From Timema cristinae (Eukaryota > Arthropoda > Insecta > Phasmatodea > Timematidae), in assembly GCA_039000515.1 (NCBI GenBank), contig JBCFYV010000012.1, positions 36,450,387 through 36,514,386 on the forward strand: DNA of 64,000 bases, written 5' to 3'. A model generated the notes under the pieces. That model saw only the letters and a program-made list of their open reading frames with translations. It was not told where the DNA came from and did no database searches. The position numbers and the translations under genes are program-made. The first letter of the stretch is position 1. Every line of letters starts with the position of its first letter. Below, in pieces: positions 55,675 to 64,000 of this stretch.

Positions 55675-55915
55675 AGCATCACATCCTACTACCCCTTCTG
55701 ATTAGACGCCTATCTACTAATTACACTACCATGTTAGGGATTGGAAAGGTTGAGTTTAAAGGAAATCTACCCGTATTTACTTGGAGGGATAGTGGAAAAC
55801 CATTTATGAAACACCACACCCAGTACACCCGGCCAAGATCTAACTCCGATATCCCTGTCTTCAGTAGTCTAATTTTTGGCTAGACTAGTGCCTTAGACCA
55901 TGCAGTCACCAAAGT
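55675..55915 (-). repeat. SINE-B full-length copy
   Basis: GCATCACATCCTACTACCCC, ATTTACTTGGAGGGATAGTG, GGCCAAGATCTAACTCCGAT and GTGCCTTAGACCATGCAGTC. Confidence 0.88.
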
Positions 55916-57604
55916 GGGTGACACTTTTTGTAGTTTTGGGAGTGTGTCCTAACTTGGTTTTTAATAACTATATACACATTTTAGAGATAGTTTTATTTAA
56001 ATATATTTTATTTCCCCTCACAACTGCCAGTGTTATTTTATTAAAGTTATATCCCTCAAATAAAAATATTTCTGGACACGACCATGGCTTTAGAACATCT
56101 CAAGCAGGAAGGTGAAATAAATAGCGTGGTTTTATTTTTCAACTAGTTTTATGGCGTCTGGGTAAATAATGTAGAGTTAGAAAGTTGTATTTCATAATAT
56201 TGTTACTAGTTCTTTAGGATCTCAATATTCGGAAATAAAAGCAAAATAAAGTAGATGAATAAATTAAAGTATCATCGATGTCAAATCATAATTTACAATT
56301 TTTACAGCTATACATAAAAGAGAGGCTACAATATCCACGTAAGAGATTATACATAGAATACCTTTTATGTTTTTATTTTATTAGATTAATTTTTTTTTAA
56401 TTTTTCTGTAGTAAACCTATGTTGCCATTCGAAGCTGTGGCTGAGTAGTCTTAGGTGCTTAATTTCCATTAAATTTTGTCACAATTGACGGATATATTGT
56501 ATTTTGAAATTAGTTCTGGTTTCAAAACCAGGCCGAATGCACTAGGAGGAATGTTCCAGTCACGTGACTACCCTGTGAGGTATATTCATCCTGTGTCATC
56601 ACGAATACGATTACAAAGGTTAAGTTGTCAATAACTCTTGTAGTTCGTTAGCCGTACAAATATAATAAATGGTACGACTCAATCGTACTTTTTCACAGAG
56701 ATACTATCGAACATTTCAAAATTTCAATAATAGCTATAGAACTATAATCACGATTTGACCTTTAAGCATTATCAATAAAATTTAAAAATAAAGTTTTAAC
56801 GTACCGGTAATATATAAATAAGTTTCCACTATAGCCCAGGTAAAGCTATAAAAAAAAGACATATAATTGTAAGACCCACTTTTTTTGAGTTTAGGGTCCC
56901 CTAAATCGTCATGATCCACTGTGACGATTACAATATTTCACATCTGCATGAGAAAGTAAACAAAATAAATAGACTCATATTATTTCCATGGTAGATCAGT
57001 CGATCAGTCATTCGGATAGGTGGATCGCAAAACTTTGTGTAAGGGGAAAATTACCCTGCTTGGTGACAGGTCATTTTGCACTTTATAAATCTCTAAATCA
57101 TACTTGTACTAAGTCAGTCACTTAATAACTTTTAAGAAGAAATATAAACTGGATATAGCGTTTCTCTAAAAAAAAAAATAGTACGAAATAATCGCACAAA
57201 CTGACTCATATTGTGTATTATGGCTTCGAAGAAAATTTTCAAAAAAAGGTTTTTTTTATTAAACTACCCTTAGATAAGTTTTACTCATAACAACACTTCA
57301 TCTTGTAAATAACAATAATCACTCTTTATATGCACATTTCAAATTAAGTTGTTGAAATATATTTTTAAATTACAATTTAAAAAATAATTATTTTTTTAAA
57401 CCGTCCTAAAATTATTTATTTTGTAGAAAAATAAAGCGTATTATTATTTATCATGAAAAACTATTAATAGATTCCCGTTTTGAATTCCATCTTCAAGTTA
57501 AATTTCCAATATATATACATGCGATAGCTGCAGATCACATGACTTGAAGTATTAACACCTGTATGGAAATTGTTTTTAGTAAGAGTCAAAAATGTTTCTT
57601 CCTA
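55916..57604. other. AT-rich, no feature seen
   Basis: No supported ORF, repeat end or tRNA-like block over 1.7 kb. CTACCCTTAGATAAGTT near 57260 recalls the repeat at 52325 but is isolated. Confidence 0.35.
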
Positions 57605-57685
57605 AATTCCTCGTCCCTACAGTATTAGCGTAGCTAACTGCAGATAGACGAGTGGTTTAGTAAGACGCGGTGTAGAAACAATAGT
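57605..57685 (+). repeat. SINE-B 3'-end fragment
   Basis: TCCCTACAGTATTAGCGTAG with AGTAAGACGCGGTGTAG is the tail of the family. Confidence 0.65.
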
Positions 57686-57689
57686 GTTT

Positions 57690-58224
57690 AGAGTATAGCT
57701 AAATCTGATTCAGATAGATAGAAATATTTTAATCAGTTATTTAAGTTACTTAAAAAGTATGTGTTTATACTTCAAGTCATGTGATCAGAGGCTGTCACTT
57801 TTATTAACAATATTGATAATGTATTTAAATGTTAACAATACTGACTGTGAAAATATGTATTTTCTAAAAGGTTCTCCCTACCTAAATTCTACTGATTATT
57901 GGCCACCCCTTGCTCACGATTTTTGCTTTGCTTACAATTATGAATCCGATCGGTCTTCTTCAACGAGCATTTCAACTTATGAATAGAGTTTTGATGGATT
58001 CTCCACTGCCTTTCACTAACAATGAAACCATTTAAAGCGGCACTCAAATAACAATGAGGACAAGAAATAGCCATTACGTGTTCTGATCGATATAGCGACC
58101 CCACTCAGAATAGAACTTGTCCTTGTTCGTGGGAGGCAGACGTGTCAATCACTCCAAGGGCAGGCGGTTCCGTTTGACGCAGAATGACAACCTGCAGTGA
58201 TCTCCTATCATGGATAAGGGACCT
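57690..58224. other. Unassigned stretch
   Basis: Opposed 75- and 71-codon frames at 57759-58104 have no recognised domain; no repeat match. Confidence 0.35.
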
Positions 58225-58297
58225 CCTAATGAGTGGTCACGTATATCAAAGGTCATGTGTTCTAAAGCTTAGCTCTCACGACAGCTTGTTCAGTTTA
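58225..58297 (+). repeat. SINE-B head fragment
   Basis: GAGTGGTCACGTATATC and TCATGTGTTCTAAAGC are followed by CTCTCACGACAGCTTG. It is cut by, or ends at, the Helitron. Confidence 0.55.
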
Positions 58298-58782
58298 TCT
58301 ATACTTATAAAATAACATGTCCTGACTGACTGACTGACTGACTGACTGACTGATTCATCATCGCCGAGCGCAAACTATCAAGGCTACAAGCATGAAATTC
58401 GGACTGTATATTCATTTTGTTATGTAGGCACCCACTAATAAAGGATTTTAGAAAATTCCACCCCAAAGGGGTCAAAATAGGGGATGATAATATGTATTAA
58501 AGTCCTTCATTTTGAAAGTTACACAAACAAAAATTTTTATTTCGGTTATTGACGTAAAACAAATAAATACGTGTTTCAGGAATTTTGGAAATTTTATTTA
58601 ATAAGGGATGAAAAAGGGGGTGAAAGTTTGTATCGGACTTCCATTATTTTTGATCTGAGGTCAAGTTATGGTCATCAACGTAACGTAATATTTTAAATTA
58701 ATCTGTAAATACATATGTATATTTTCGTATTTGTGTATAATCAACTTCCACGCGAGAAAAGCCGCGGGCTACAGCTATCTAG
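58298..58782 (+). mobile_element. Non-autonomous Helitron
   Basis: It begins TCTATACTTATAAAATAA directly after an A (58297) and ends CTATCTAG directly before a T (58783), the A-to-T insertion rule of Helitrons. A subterminal GCGAGAAAAGCCGCGGGC forms a weak hairpin, and near the start is a (GACT)n run of about seven units. At 485 bp it carries no coding capacity. Confidence 0.85.
58322..58352. repeat. (GACT)n run inside the Helitron
   Basis: Seven to eight consecutive tetranucleotides. Confidence 0.9.
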
Positions 58783-58794
58783 TATGCATATAAA

Positions 58795-58985
58795 ATGACA
58801 ATTACTTTAATAGTGTAGAGATGAGGTAATATATCCGCATTTTCGTGGAAGGAGAGTGGAAAACCATTTAGAACAAACCTCCTTCATTAGACCCGACCGG
58901 GATTCGAACCCCTATCTCTTCGTTATCAGCAGGACAGTCTACCACGAGAGTGACACCTTGGACTATTAGGCCACTGAAGTGGGTC
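58795..58985 (-). repeat. SINE-B copy
   Basis: CATTTTCGTGGAAGGAGAGT, CGACCGGGATTCGAACCCCT, CACGAGAGTGACACCTTGGA and TAGGCCACTGAAG. The B-box-like region is well kept. Confidence 0.9.
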
Positions 58986-59154
58986 ACTATAGGTTTTTAA
59001 TTTTCCTCGTATAAACTCACAGGCTATAGTTTTAAGTATTTATTTAGCCTATTTTCTTTACATGTTATGACTTTCAATTAGGTAGTTATTTTATTGGGTT
59101 TTTTTTGTAGATGTATATGTGCTTTTTTATTTTGGAAATAAAACTAAAATAAAC
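58986..59154. other. AT-rich spacer
   Basis: Nothing recognised. Confidence 0.35.
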
Positions 59155-59345
59155 TCTCTTAATAGACCGGGCCACCAATGACGGGGAGGTTGAGGTTTTA
59201 ACCGGATGTTCCAAATTTATTTTTCTAAATCTCCCACCATCCCTCTAGGAAAATATTGTTATATTTCCTCTAAATCCTCCTCCCTCATTCATATCCAATT
59301 ATAGTGATTAAATACGAATAGCTTGAGAAGTAAGACATGGTTAAA
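59155..59345 (+). repeat. SINE-B copy, diverged
   Basis: CCAATGACGGGGAGGTTGAG, CTCCCACCATCCCTCTAGG and TTGAGAAGTAAGACATGG. Confidence 0.75.
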
Positions 59346-59384
59346 GTAAAAATTGTCTTCTAGTAACTGTAATGTCCGACCATA

Positions 59385-59600
59385 CAGGTGACCACGTGGT
59401 CTAAAGAGTTAGACTTGCATTTCATTCGTGCACTATTACCAAGTAAGTTGGGATTAAAATCTTGGATGAATGGTCTGGAGGTGGTTTTCCACATGGTGCT
59501 TATTTATGAAGGGTTTTCCATCCTCCCTCCACGTTAATGCGAGGTCTTCTCAATTAACGTTTTCACTCATAGCCATAAAAATCAACTCATTAAAAACCCT
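59385..59600 (+). repeat. SINE-B copy
   Basis: GTGACCACGTGGTCTAAAGA, then AGTTGGGATTAAAATCTTGG, GGTTTTCCACATGG and CATCCTCCCTCCACG. Confidence 0.75.
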
Positions 59601-59639
59601 GGTGCTAAGACTTACTAATTACATCATATCGGATAAATT

Positions 59640-59840
59640 ATTAGAATTTTCTGTTGACATGACTTAGAAAACTGGCCGGGTTTGTTAAGATGGTTTTCCC
59701 TAAATTCCTTTCCACTATCTACTCCACGCAAATTTTTATACATTTACCCTGGTATTGTAAATTTCTCATCCACACGCCATTAATGCAAATACGTAGGCAG
59801 TTTGGATGGATAGTTAAACGCGTAGCATAGGAAAAATTTA
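59640..59840 (+). repeat. SINE-B copy lacking head
   Basis: AACTGGCCGGGTTTGTTAAG, TTTTCCCTAAATTCCTTTCC and CTCCACGCAAATTTTTATAC; third in a same-strand row. Confidence 0.75.
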
Positions 59841-60040
59841 ATACAGATGTATTCCCTCCAAGTTAACCGTTTAATATATCTCTTTATTAAGTATAAAATA
59901 ATTAATTATTTACCTTGGTGTTTATTTTAAAGTAATAAAAATAATAATACCAAAGATCATCGACACACGTTAACCACGTGGCTGACCTTGACAGAGGAAT
60001 CTATGGTGAGAAAGTAAAACCCACCCAAGGGGAAGAGACT
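59841..60040. other. Unassigned spacer
   Basis: Nothing recognised. Confidence 0.35.
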
Positions 60041-60092
60041 AATGTTTTCAGGACGGGATCGGAGCGTTGTAAAGAGGGGCATTGATTTTCAG

Positions 60093-60146
60093 GAGCGCAG
60101 CCTCGTCGCAGCATCCGCGCCGCTGCCTGTCCATACACCCTTCAAG
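60093..60146 (+). CDS. Candidate micro-exon in GC-rich block
   Basis: ATTGATTTTCAG precedes it and AAG followed by GTGGGT ends it, so both splice signals look plausible. It is 54 nt, a multiple of three, and in one frame gives ERSLVAASAPLPVHTPFK. The surrounding block 60040-60240 is GC-rich, and 63- to 118-codon frames are open on both strands, so coding direction is unproven. No domain is recognised. Confidence 0.25.
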
Positions 60147-60239
60147 GTGGGTGGCCTTCAAACAGCGGTCTGTCACAGCCTCCTTGCCGTCGCTGGCGGA
60201 ACGGCAGCCCGCGTGCTGTCTGCCTACCTTTAAAAGCAC

Positions 60240-60508
60240 CCCATGGCAAATACTCACGGCCAATGTTTTCGTGTCTAGTTCGGTAGGAAAACCTTTATTT
60301 AAATATAGAGGATGTAAGGGAACACGAGTTTATATTTTTTGCAGATTTTATAACAAAACACTTTTTTTGGCCCAAATAAACCAAATATTACTTATTTTTG
60401 AAATACACGTTGAAAGTTGTAATAGGGAAGCAGTTTAAACTATGATTATAGAATTCAATATGAAATATTAATTGCGATAAAGATATTGAGAAAAATTTTT
60501 TATTGAGA
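60240..60508. other. AT-rich spacer
   Basis: Nothing recognised between the GC-rich block and the inverted arm. Confidence 0.35.
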
Positions 60509-60604
60509 TATAAACACTTTTATTCAAATATATCTGTGTAGATTAGTTAAAGTAGATCATTATTGATTTTACACATATGATTGGATATAAAATATAATTA
60601 AAAC
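60509..60604. repeat. Left arm of a 96-bp inverted repeat
   Basis: Begins TATAAACACTTTTATTC; pairs with 60966-61061 with two mismatches in 96. The 361-bp space between the arms contains the hammerhead-like core. Confidence 0.95.
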
Positions 60605-60871
60605 AACACATTAAAAATGTGAGTCAGGTCACACTACATTAACAAGTAAAAATATAACACAATAAAATTAATTTAACATAACTAATCTATATAGACAGTG
60701 TATCAATGACTATGAGAGCAATAATTGGTTGTCATATAATTAAAGGATTAATTAGAAAAATAATTGAACTGTAAAGTTAACAAAATGTTGAATAAATGAA
60801 AGTTATTGAATTCTAATCCTTATCTGAATTCCCGTGCTCCTTTTTCAGGCATCGTAGAGACTGCCTTATTT

Positions 60872-60919
60872 TGAATTGTTACATGTTTCGGCACTCTACG
60901 GCGCCATCATCAGGACAAT
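60872..60919 (-). ncRNA. Hammerhead ribozyme-like motif (minimal type I)
   Basis: Read on the minus strand as RNA. AUUGU (60919-60915) precedes CUGAUGA (60913-60907). GGCGC (60905-60901), loop CGUAGA and GUGCC (60894-60890) form helix II. GAAAC (60889-60885) is followed by AU and GUA, a possible cleavage triplet closing a tiny helix III. ACAAU then pairs back with AUUGU as helix I, leaving one extra C beside the core. The invariant core bases are all present. Minimal type I hammerheads with very short helix III are known from Penelope-like elements and retrozymes, so the surrounding element may be of that kind. Helix I is only 5 bp, so activity is uncertain. Confidence 0.45.
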
Positions 60920-60965
60920 ATATACTGCCTGAGTGAGTTGCTCCAGTTGATACCAGAATCAAACT

Positions 60966-61061
60966 GTTTTAATTATATTTTATATCCTATCATATGTGTA
61001 AAATCAATAATGATCCACTTTAACTAATCTACACAGATATATTTGAATAAAAGTGTTTATA
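60966..61061. repeat. Right arm of the 96-bp inverted repeat
   Basis: Reverse complement of the left arm; the LINE-3fam coding remnant starts a few bases downstream. Confidence 0.95.
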
Positions 61062-61065
61062 CAAA

Positions 61066-61415
61066 AAAATAATTTTACAAGTTGTTCTTTATGGGTGTGA
61101 AATAAGGTCTCTCACCTTATATGACAAAAACAAATTCATGTTGTTCGAAAACAAACTGTCTAGGAAGATAGTTGGTTCAAAAAGAGATGAGATTATTGGG
61201 AAGTGGAGAAGGTTACATAATGATGAGTTATATACGCCGTACTCATCACAATATATTGTTAGGATAATCAAGTCTCGTAAATTATGGTTGACAGGACATG
61301 CAGCGTGAATGGGAGAATCTATAAACTTGTTCAGAGTATGACTGGCAAACCCAATGGGAAGACCTAGACGCAGATCTGAGGATAACATTAGAATGTACCT
61401 GAACGAGATAAGGTA
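61066..61415 (+). pseudogene. LINE-3fam C-terminal coding remnant
   Basis: The frame encodes FMGVKXGLSPY-type text at the start. On the shifted frame it has FENKLSRKIVGSKRDEIIGK, then WRRLHNDELY, IVRIIKSRKLWLTGHAA, GRPRRRSEDN and IRMYLNEIRYNEVDWI. This is the sequence of motifs after the RT in another arthropod LINE type (VLRKIFG, GHVARM, GRPRRRWEDNI, WIxLAQDRDRW). The RT core is absent, so it is heavily 5'-truncated. Its terminal WIEPAQDRD codons were duplicated into the adjoining array. Confidence 0.88.
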
Positions 61416-61416
61416 T

Positions 61417-61880
61417 AATGAGGTGGATTGGATAGAACCAGCTCAAGATAGGGATGGGGTGTAATGAGGTGGACTGTATAGAACTAGCTCAAGATAGGGA
61501 TAGGGTGTAATAAGGTGGACTTTATAGAACTAGCTCAAGATAGGGATAGGGTGTAATGAGGTGGACTGGATAGAACTAGCTCAAGATAGGGATAGGGTGT
61601 AATGAGGTGGACTGTATAGAACTAGCTCAAGATAGGGATAGGGTGTAATGAGGTGGACTGGATAAAACTAGCTCAAGATAAGGATAGGGTGTATGAGGTG
61701 GACTGGATGACTAGCTCAAGATAGGGAGGGTGTAATGGTGACTTGATAGAACTAGCTCAAGATAGGGATAGGGTGTAATAAGGTGGACTTTATAGAACCA
61801 TCTCAAGATAGGGATGGGGTGTAATGAGATGTACTGGAAGTGTACTGGATAGAACTAGCTCAAGATAGGGATGGGTGAAG
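61417..61880 (+). repeat. 46-bp minisatellite made from the LINE 3' coding end
   Basis: About ten units like ATGAGGTGGACTGGATAGAA, then CTAGCTCAAGATAGGGATAG, then GGTGTA. The first unit is still joined to the upstream LINE frame (NEVDWIEPAQDRD). Units 6, 7 and 8 have short deletions, and the last contains an internal repeat. The period of 46 shifts frame at every unit, so it is not coding. Confidence 0.95.
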
Positions 61881-61940
61881 TACTTTTATGAGCGCGGCAA
61901 TGAACTTTTGAGTTCTAGTGCCATAGAGTAAGTAAGTAGA
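61881..61940 (+). repeat. LINE-3fam 3' terminus
   Basis: Past the array the usual end of the ORF resumes (GCGGCAATGAACTTTTGAG, a worn RAAMNLRVP) and finishes in AGTAAGTAAGTAG, a short tetranucleotide tail as in many LINEs. Confidence 0.75.
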
Positions 61941-64000
61941 TACGTTTTGTTCAATTTTCTAAACATAATATCCTCAGTAATCCTTGAATGTTTGTCATGG
62001 TCATAGTGATATTTGAACATAACTATTTAAATGAGTAGTGAAAAGTCCTGGACAAAATCCAAGATGCCCTCGACAAATATTTAAGAACTGTTGAGATGAT
62101 AATTTTGTAGAAAATTAAATTAAACGTATCTAGGTAACCATTATTTGATTTACTAAGCTCAAAAAATATTTTGTTCATAAAAAAACTACAAAAATACGGT
62201 CCTCATCTCGTTTTCCAAACCATCCTACATTAATGTGGATTTTGAAACAATCTTCCATAGTATGTATTTAATTAATACATTTAATTAAAACCATTCCATT
62301 GAAATCTGCTATCAAAACAAATATAGATGCCGATTTACTATGGTTCTAAATACAAGGACATTTTTTTTATTTCAATGTAAGACAAGTACCTCACTTGAGC
62401 ATGAGTCTGTACTGCCACAACCCTCCCCCCTCACCCCCTTCACCCCACCAGTGGACTGGATCTGTCAGGATAGCTTGCGGGAGGGGTTATATCGGTGGCA
62501 AGGTAGTTGTGTGGGTTCGAAATAATACGTAGGGTTACTAATTTTGGTTTGATAGAAGTACTAAAATATATTACAAAATGTGATGTTAAATGAAATATTA
62601 TAAGTCCCATTTCTACTTCTTACAACGCTTTGTAAGATCAATACTTTTATTTGGGTGCCCGGTAGCCAACCCTACTACAGCACTACCGTACAACCGTAGG
62701 GACTTACATGGTTGGGATGGACCCCGAACGGTAGTGGTTGAAATGGGTGGTTCGTGGGGAATGAGACTTTAGAGTTAGTCCAATAATGTATATGTATTAA
62801 TCTATTTAGATGACTAAACTACTACATAAGTAACCAAGTAGATCTACCGTGACGAGGAAGCAGGCACAATAGCGGACTCGCAAACCTTTCTGTAGACCCG
62901 CGATTGACCCTCCGGCGGGGGTGAACCAGCAGATCACATTTTCTTCCGTCGTTTTGTCAGTCGTTGCTAGATACCGACCCATATGCACTTAGCATGGCTA
63001 CAAACACTAAACAATGTATTATTTTATCACCTAGTCTACTAATCTAAATATACCACCAGCCAGGAAGGTCCATCGGTCGCACGTGCTCGCTCGTCAACAG
63101 GATGCAATATATATGAGATATATGCTATTCTTAGCAGGATGGCAACCCAACACTCTTGACTTCCAAGGAAATGTATAAGCGTGGGTTAACCTCTTGCCAG
63201 AATAAACCTTAAAATAATTGTGTTCTTACAATATAAAAGAAATATAAGCGATTGTAAGTTCGCGCTCGTGGAAGAACTAGCCTACTCGTGAAAACTTAGA
63301 CTGATGGAATGACTGATACGGCCCCCCTACAGAACTCGAGCTCGGCACCCTGGGCTCTACAGTTGTCCTATAAGCACAAGTGTTTCTGATGGCCTGAAGA
63401 TGTAAACTGTTTGGTCCGGCGTCGGGCAGTGTGTCTGCCACCGATGAAAATGTGACAGCACCGATTTAAACAAATACAATATTTTTATAACCCGCTCTGG
63501 CCCCTTTCTGGCCTACTAGAACAAATTTGTTATGAGTAGTCAGCATTCCCCTTTAATGTTTCTAATTCGTTTCATCATATTCGCTAATCAAGCCCTTTTA
63601 AGCACGTACGTCCAAGAAAGTTGTGTAAATCAAAACAAACATCCCAACATTGTTCTGGGCTATGACAGTACGTGCGTTTCGTTGAAAGCTATGAACCGCG
63701 TTACTACGAAACTACGCAAAAGCTACCATAATATTTACATGTTTTATCAATATTCGCTATGATAGTTGGTCATTCACAAGGAAATAGTTGCCATGTATAT
63801 AGTTAGGTACATAACTATGTACAAAAACATAACCCATGTTTACGCGCATAAGAGACTTATAAACAAGATATTGTCAAAGCAGCCTTCATTCTCGTTTAAT
63901 AAGACTTATGGCGAGCCAGCTGTGTAAAACAAATAAAAGTAAAGAAGAGGTCTGATTCCTGGGCTTGTGAAATTATGCGCAAATTACTTTATCAAATAAA
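61941..64000. other. Unassigned end of window
   Basis: No repeat family recognised. 62380-62520 is C-rich, 62840-62960 has a 60-codon minus frame (ENVICWFTPAGGSIAG), and 63535-63762 has a 76-codon plus frame. None shows a domain I know. 63310-63450 is less AT-rich, also unassigned. Confidence 0.35.

Noticed and set aside
58322..58352. CRISPR-like or other spacer-repeat array
   Set aside because: It is a plain tetranucleotide run in a eukaryotic Helitron; no spacers.
60082..60438. 118-codon plus ORF as a complete gene
   Set aside because: It runs from the GC-rich block straight into AT-rich DNA with a clear change in codon use; only the first part might be coding.
61417..61880. Repeat protein gene encoded by the 46-bp array
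   Set aside because: The period is not divisible by three and each unit contains stops in the shifted frames.
1..64000. LTR retrotransposon or endogenous virus
   Set aside because: No protease, integrase, RNase H or envelope-like peptides and no long direct repeats bounded by TG/CA were seen.

Overview
The window is AT-rich, intron- or intergenic-type eukaryotic DNA packed with decayed transposable elements. I find no bacterial-style operons, no intact long ORF, no rRNA and no convincing functional tRNA gene. The repeats point to an arthropod, probably an insect or crustacean with a large genome: mariner, pogo/Tigger and DUF4817-type transposases, several LINEs with arthropod-type C-termini, Helitron ends, foldback MITEs with 3-bp TWA target duplications, and several tRNA-derived SINE families. 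The species cannot be fixed from the sequence alone.

Layout. 0-0.85 kb: TA microsatellite and a G-rich run. 0.85-3.96 kb: an old Tc1/mariner-superfamily element (DUF4817 helix-turn-helix plus DDE remnants). It is broken by a Harbinger-like foldback element that itself carries SINEs, and by another SINE. 4.2-7.3 kb: a degenerate LINE (LINE-1fam). 7.48-8.77 kb: a mariner with DD34D spacing kept. 9-11 kb: SINE-B copies. 11.98-12.51 kb: a Harbinger-like MITE. 12.5-15.8 kb: AT-rich, nothing clear. 16.2-17.5 kb: a second LINE-1fam copy with an inverted 5' end. 18.7-21.3 kb: a Helitron-like element full of decayed internal repeats. 23-24 kb: SINE-A with perfect target duplications and two SINE-C copies. 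25.3-25.7 kb: a MITE. 27-27.9 kb: a decayed minisatellite and a GC-rich block with a possible minus-strand host exon. A second possible minus-strand exon lies at 28.6-28.8 kb. 29-32 kb: nearly repeat-free AT-rich DNA and a CpG-rich block. 32-43 kb: many SINE-B copies, a 202-bp near-perfect hairpin MITE (37.3 kb), a LINE-2fam 3' end (39.3 kb) and a TIR element (39.8-40.5 kb). 43.8-47.8 kb: a pogo/Tigger element with a C-terminal Cys-rich finger, inside what looks like an older repeat-bearing element. 48-60 kb: SINE-B copies, a hAT-like MITE, a SINE-C with long 3' tail, decayed tandem repeats, and a Helitron with both ends (58.3-58.8 kb). 60.0 kb: a GC-rich block with a possible micro-exon. 60.5-61.94 kb: a 96-bp inverted-arm structure enclosing a hammerhead-ribozyme-like core, followed by a LINE-3fam 3' end whose last codons are amplified into a 46-bp minisatellite. 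62-64 kb: unassigned.

Family names (SINE-A, SINE-B, SINE-C, LINE-1fam to LINE-3fam) are local labels. SINE-B, the commonest family (about 40 copies and fragments), has a tRNA Leu/Ser-like head with A-box-like TGGTCTAAGGCGTC and B-box-like GGTTCGAATCC. Its body mentions GGTTTTCCACTCTCC and CACGCAAATGCGGGTA, and its 3' end resembles ACCCGAACGGGTAGTAAGAC. SINE-A shares that 3' end, has a different head, and ends in (AAT)n. Coordinates of repeats are approximate unless target duplications are given. No undescribed multi-gene system is supported; the most unusual items are the hammerhead-like core between inverted arms, the LINE-derived minisatellite, the perfect hairpin MITE and the layered insertions.
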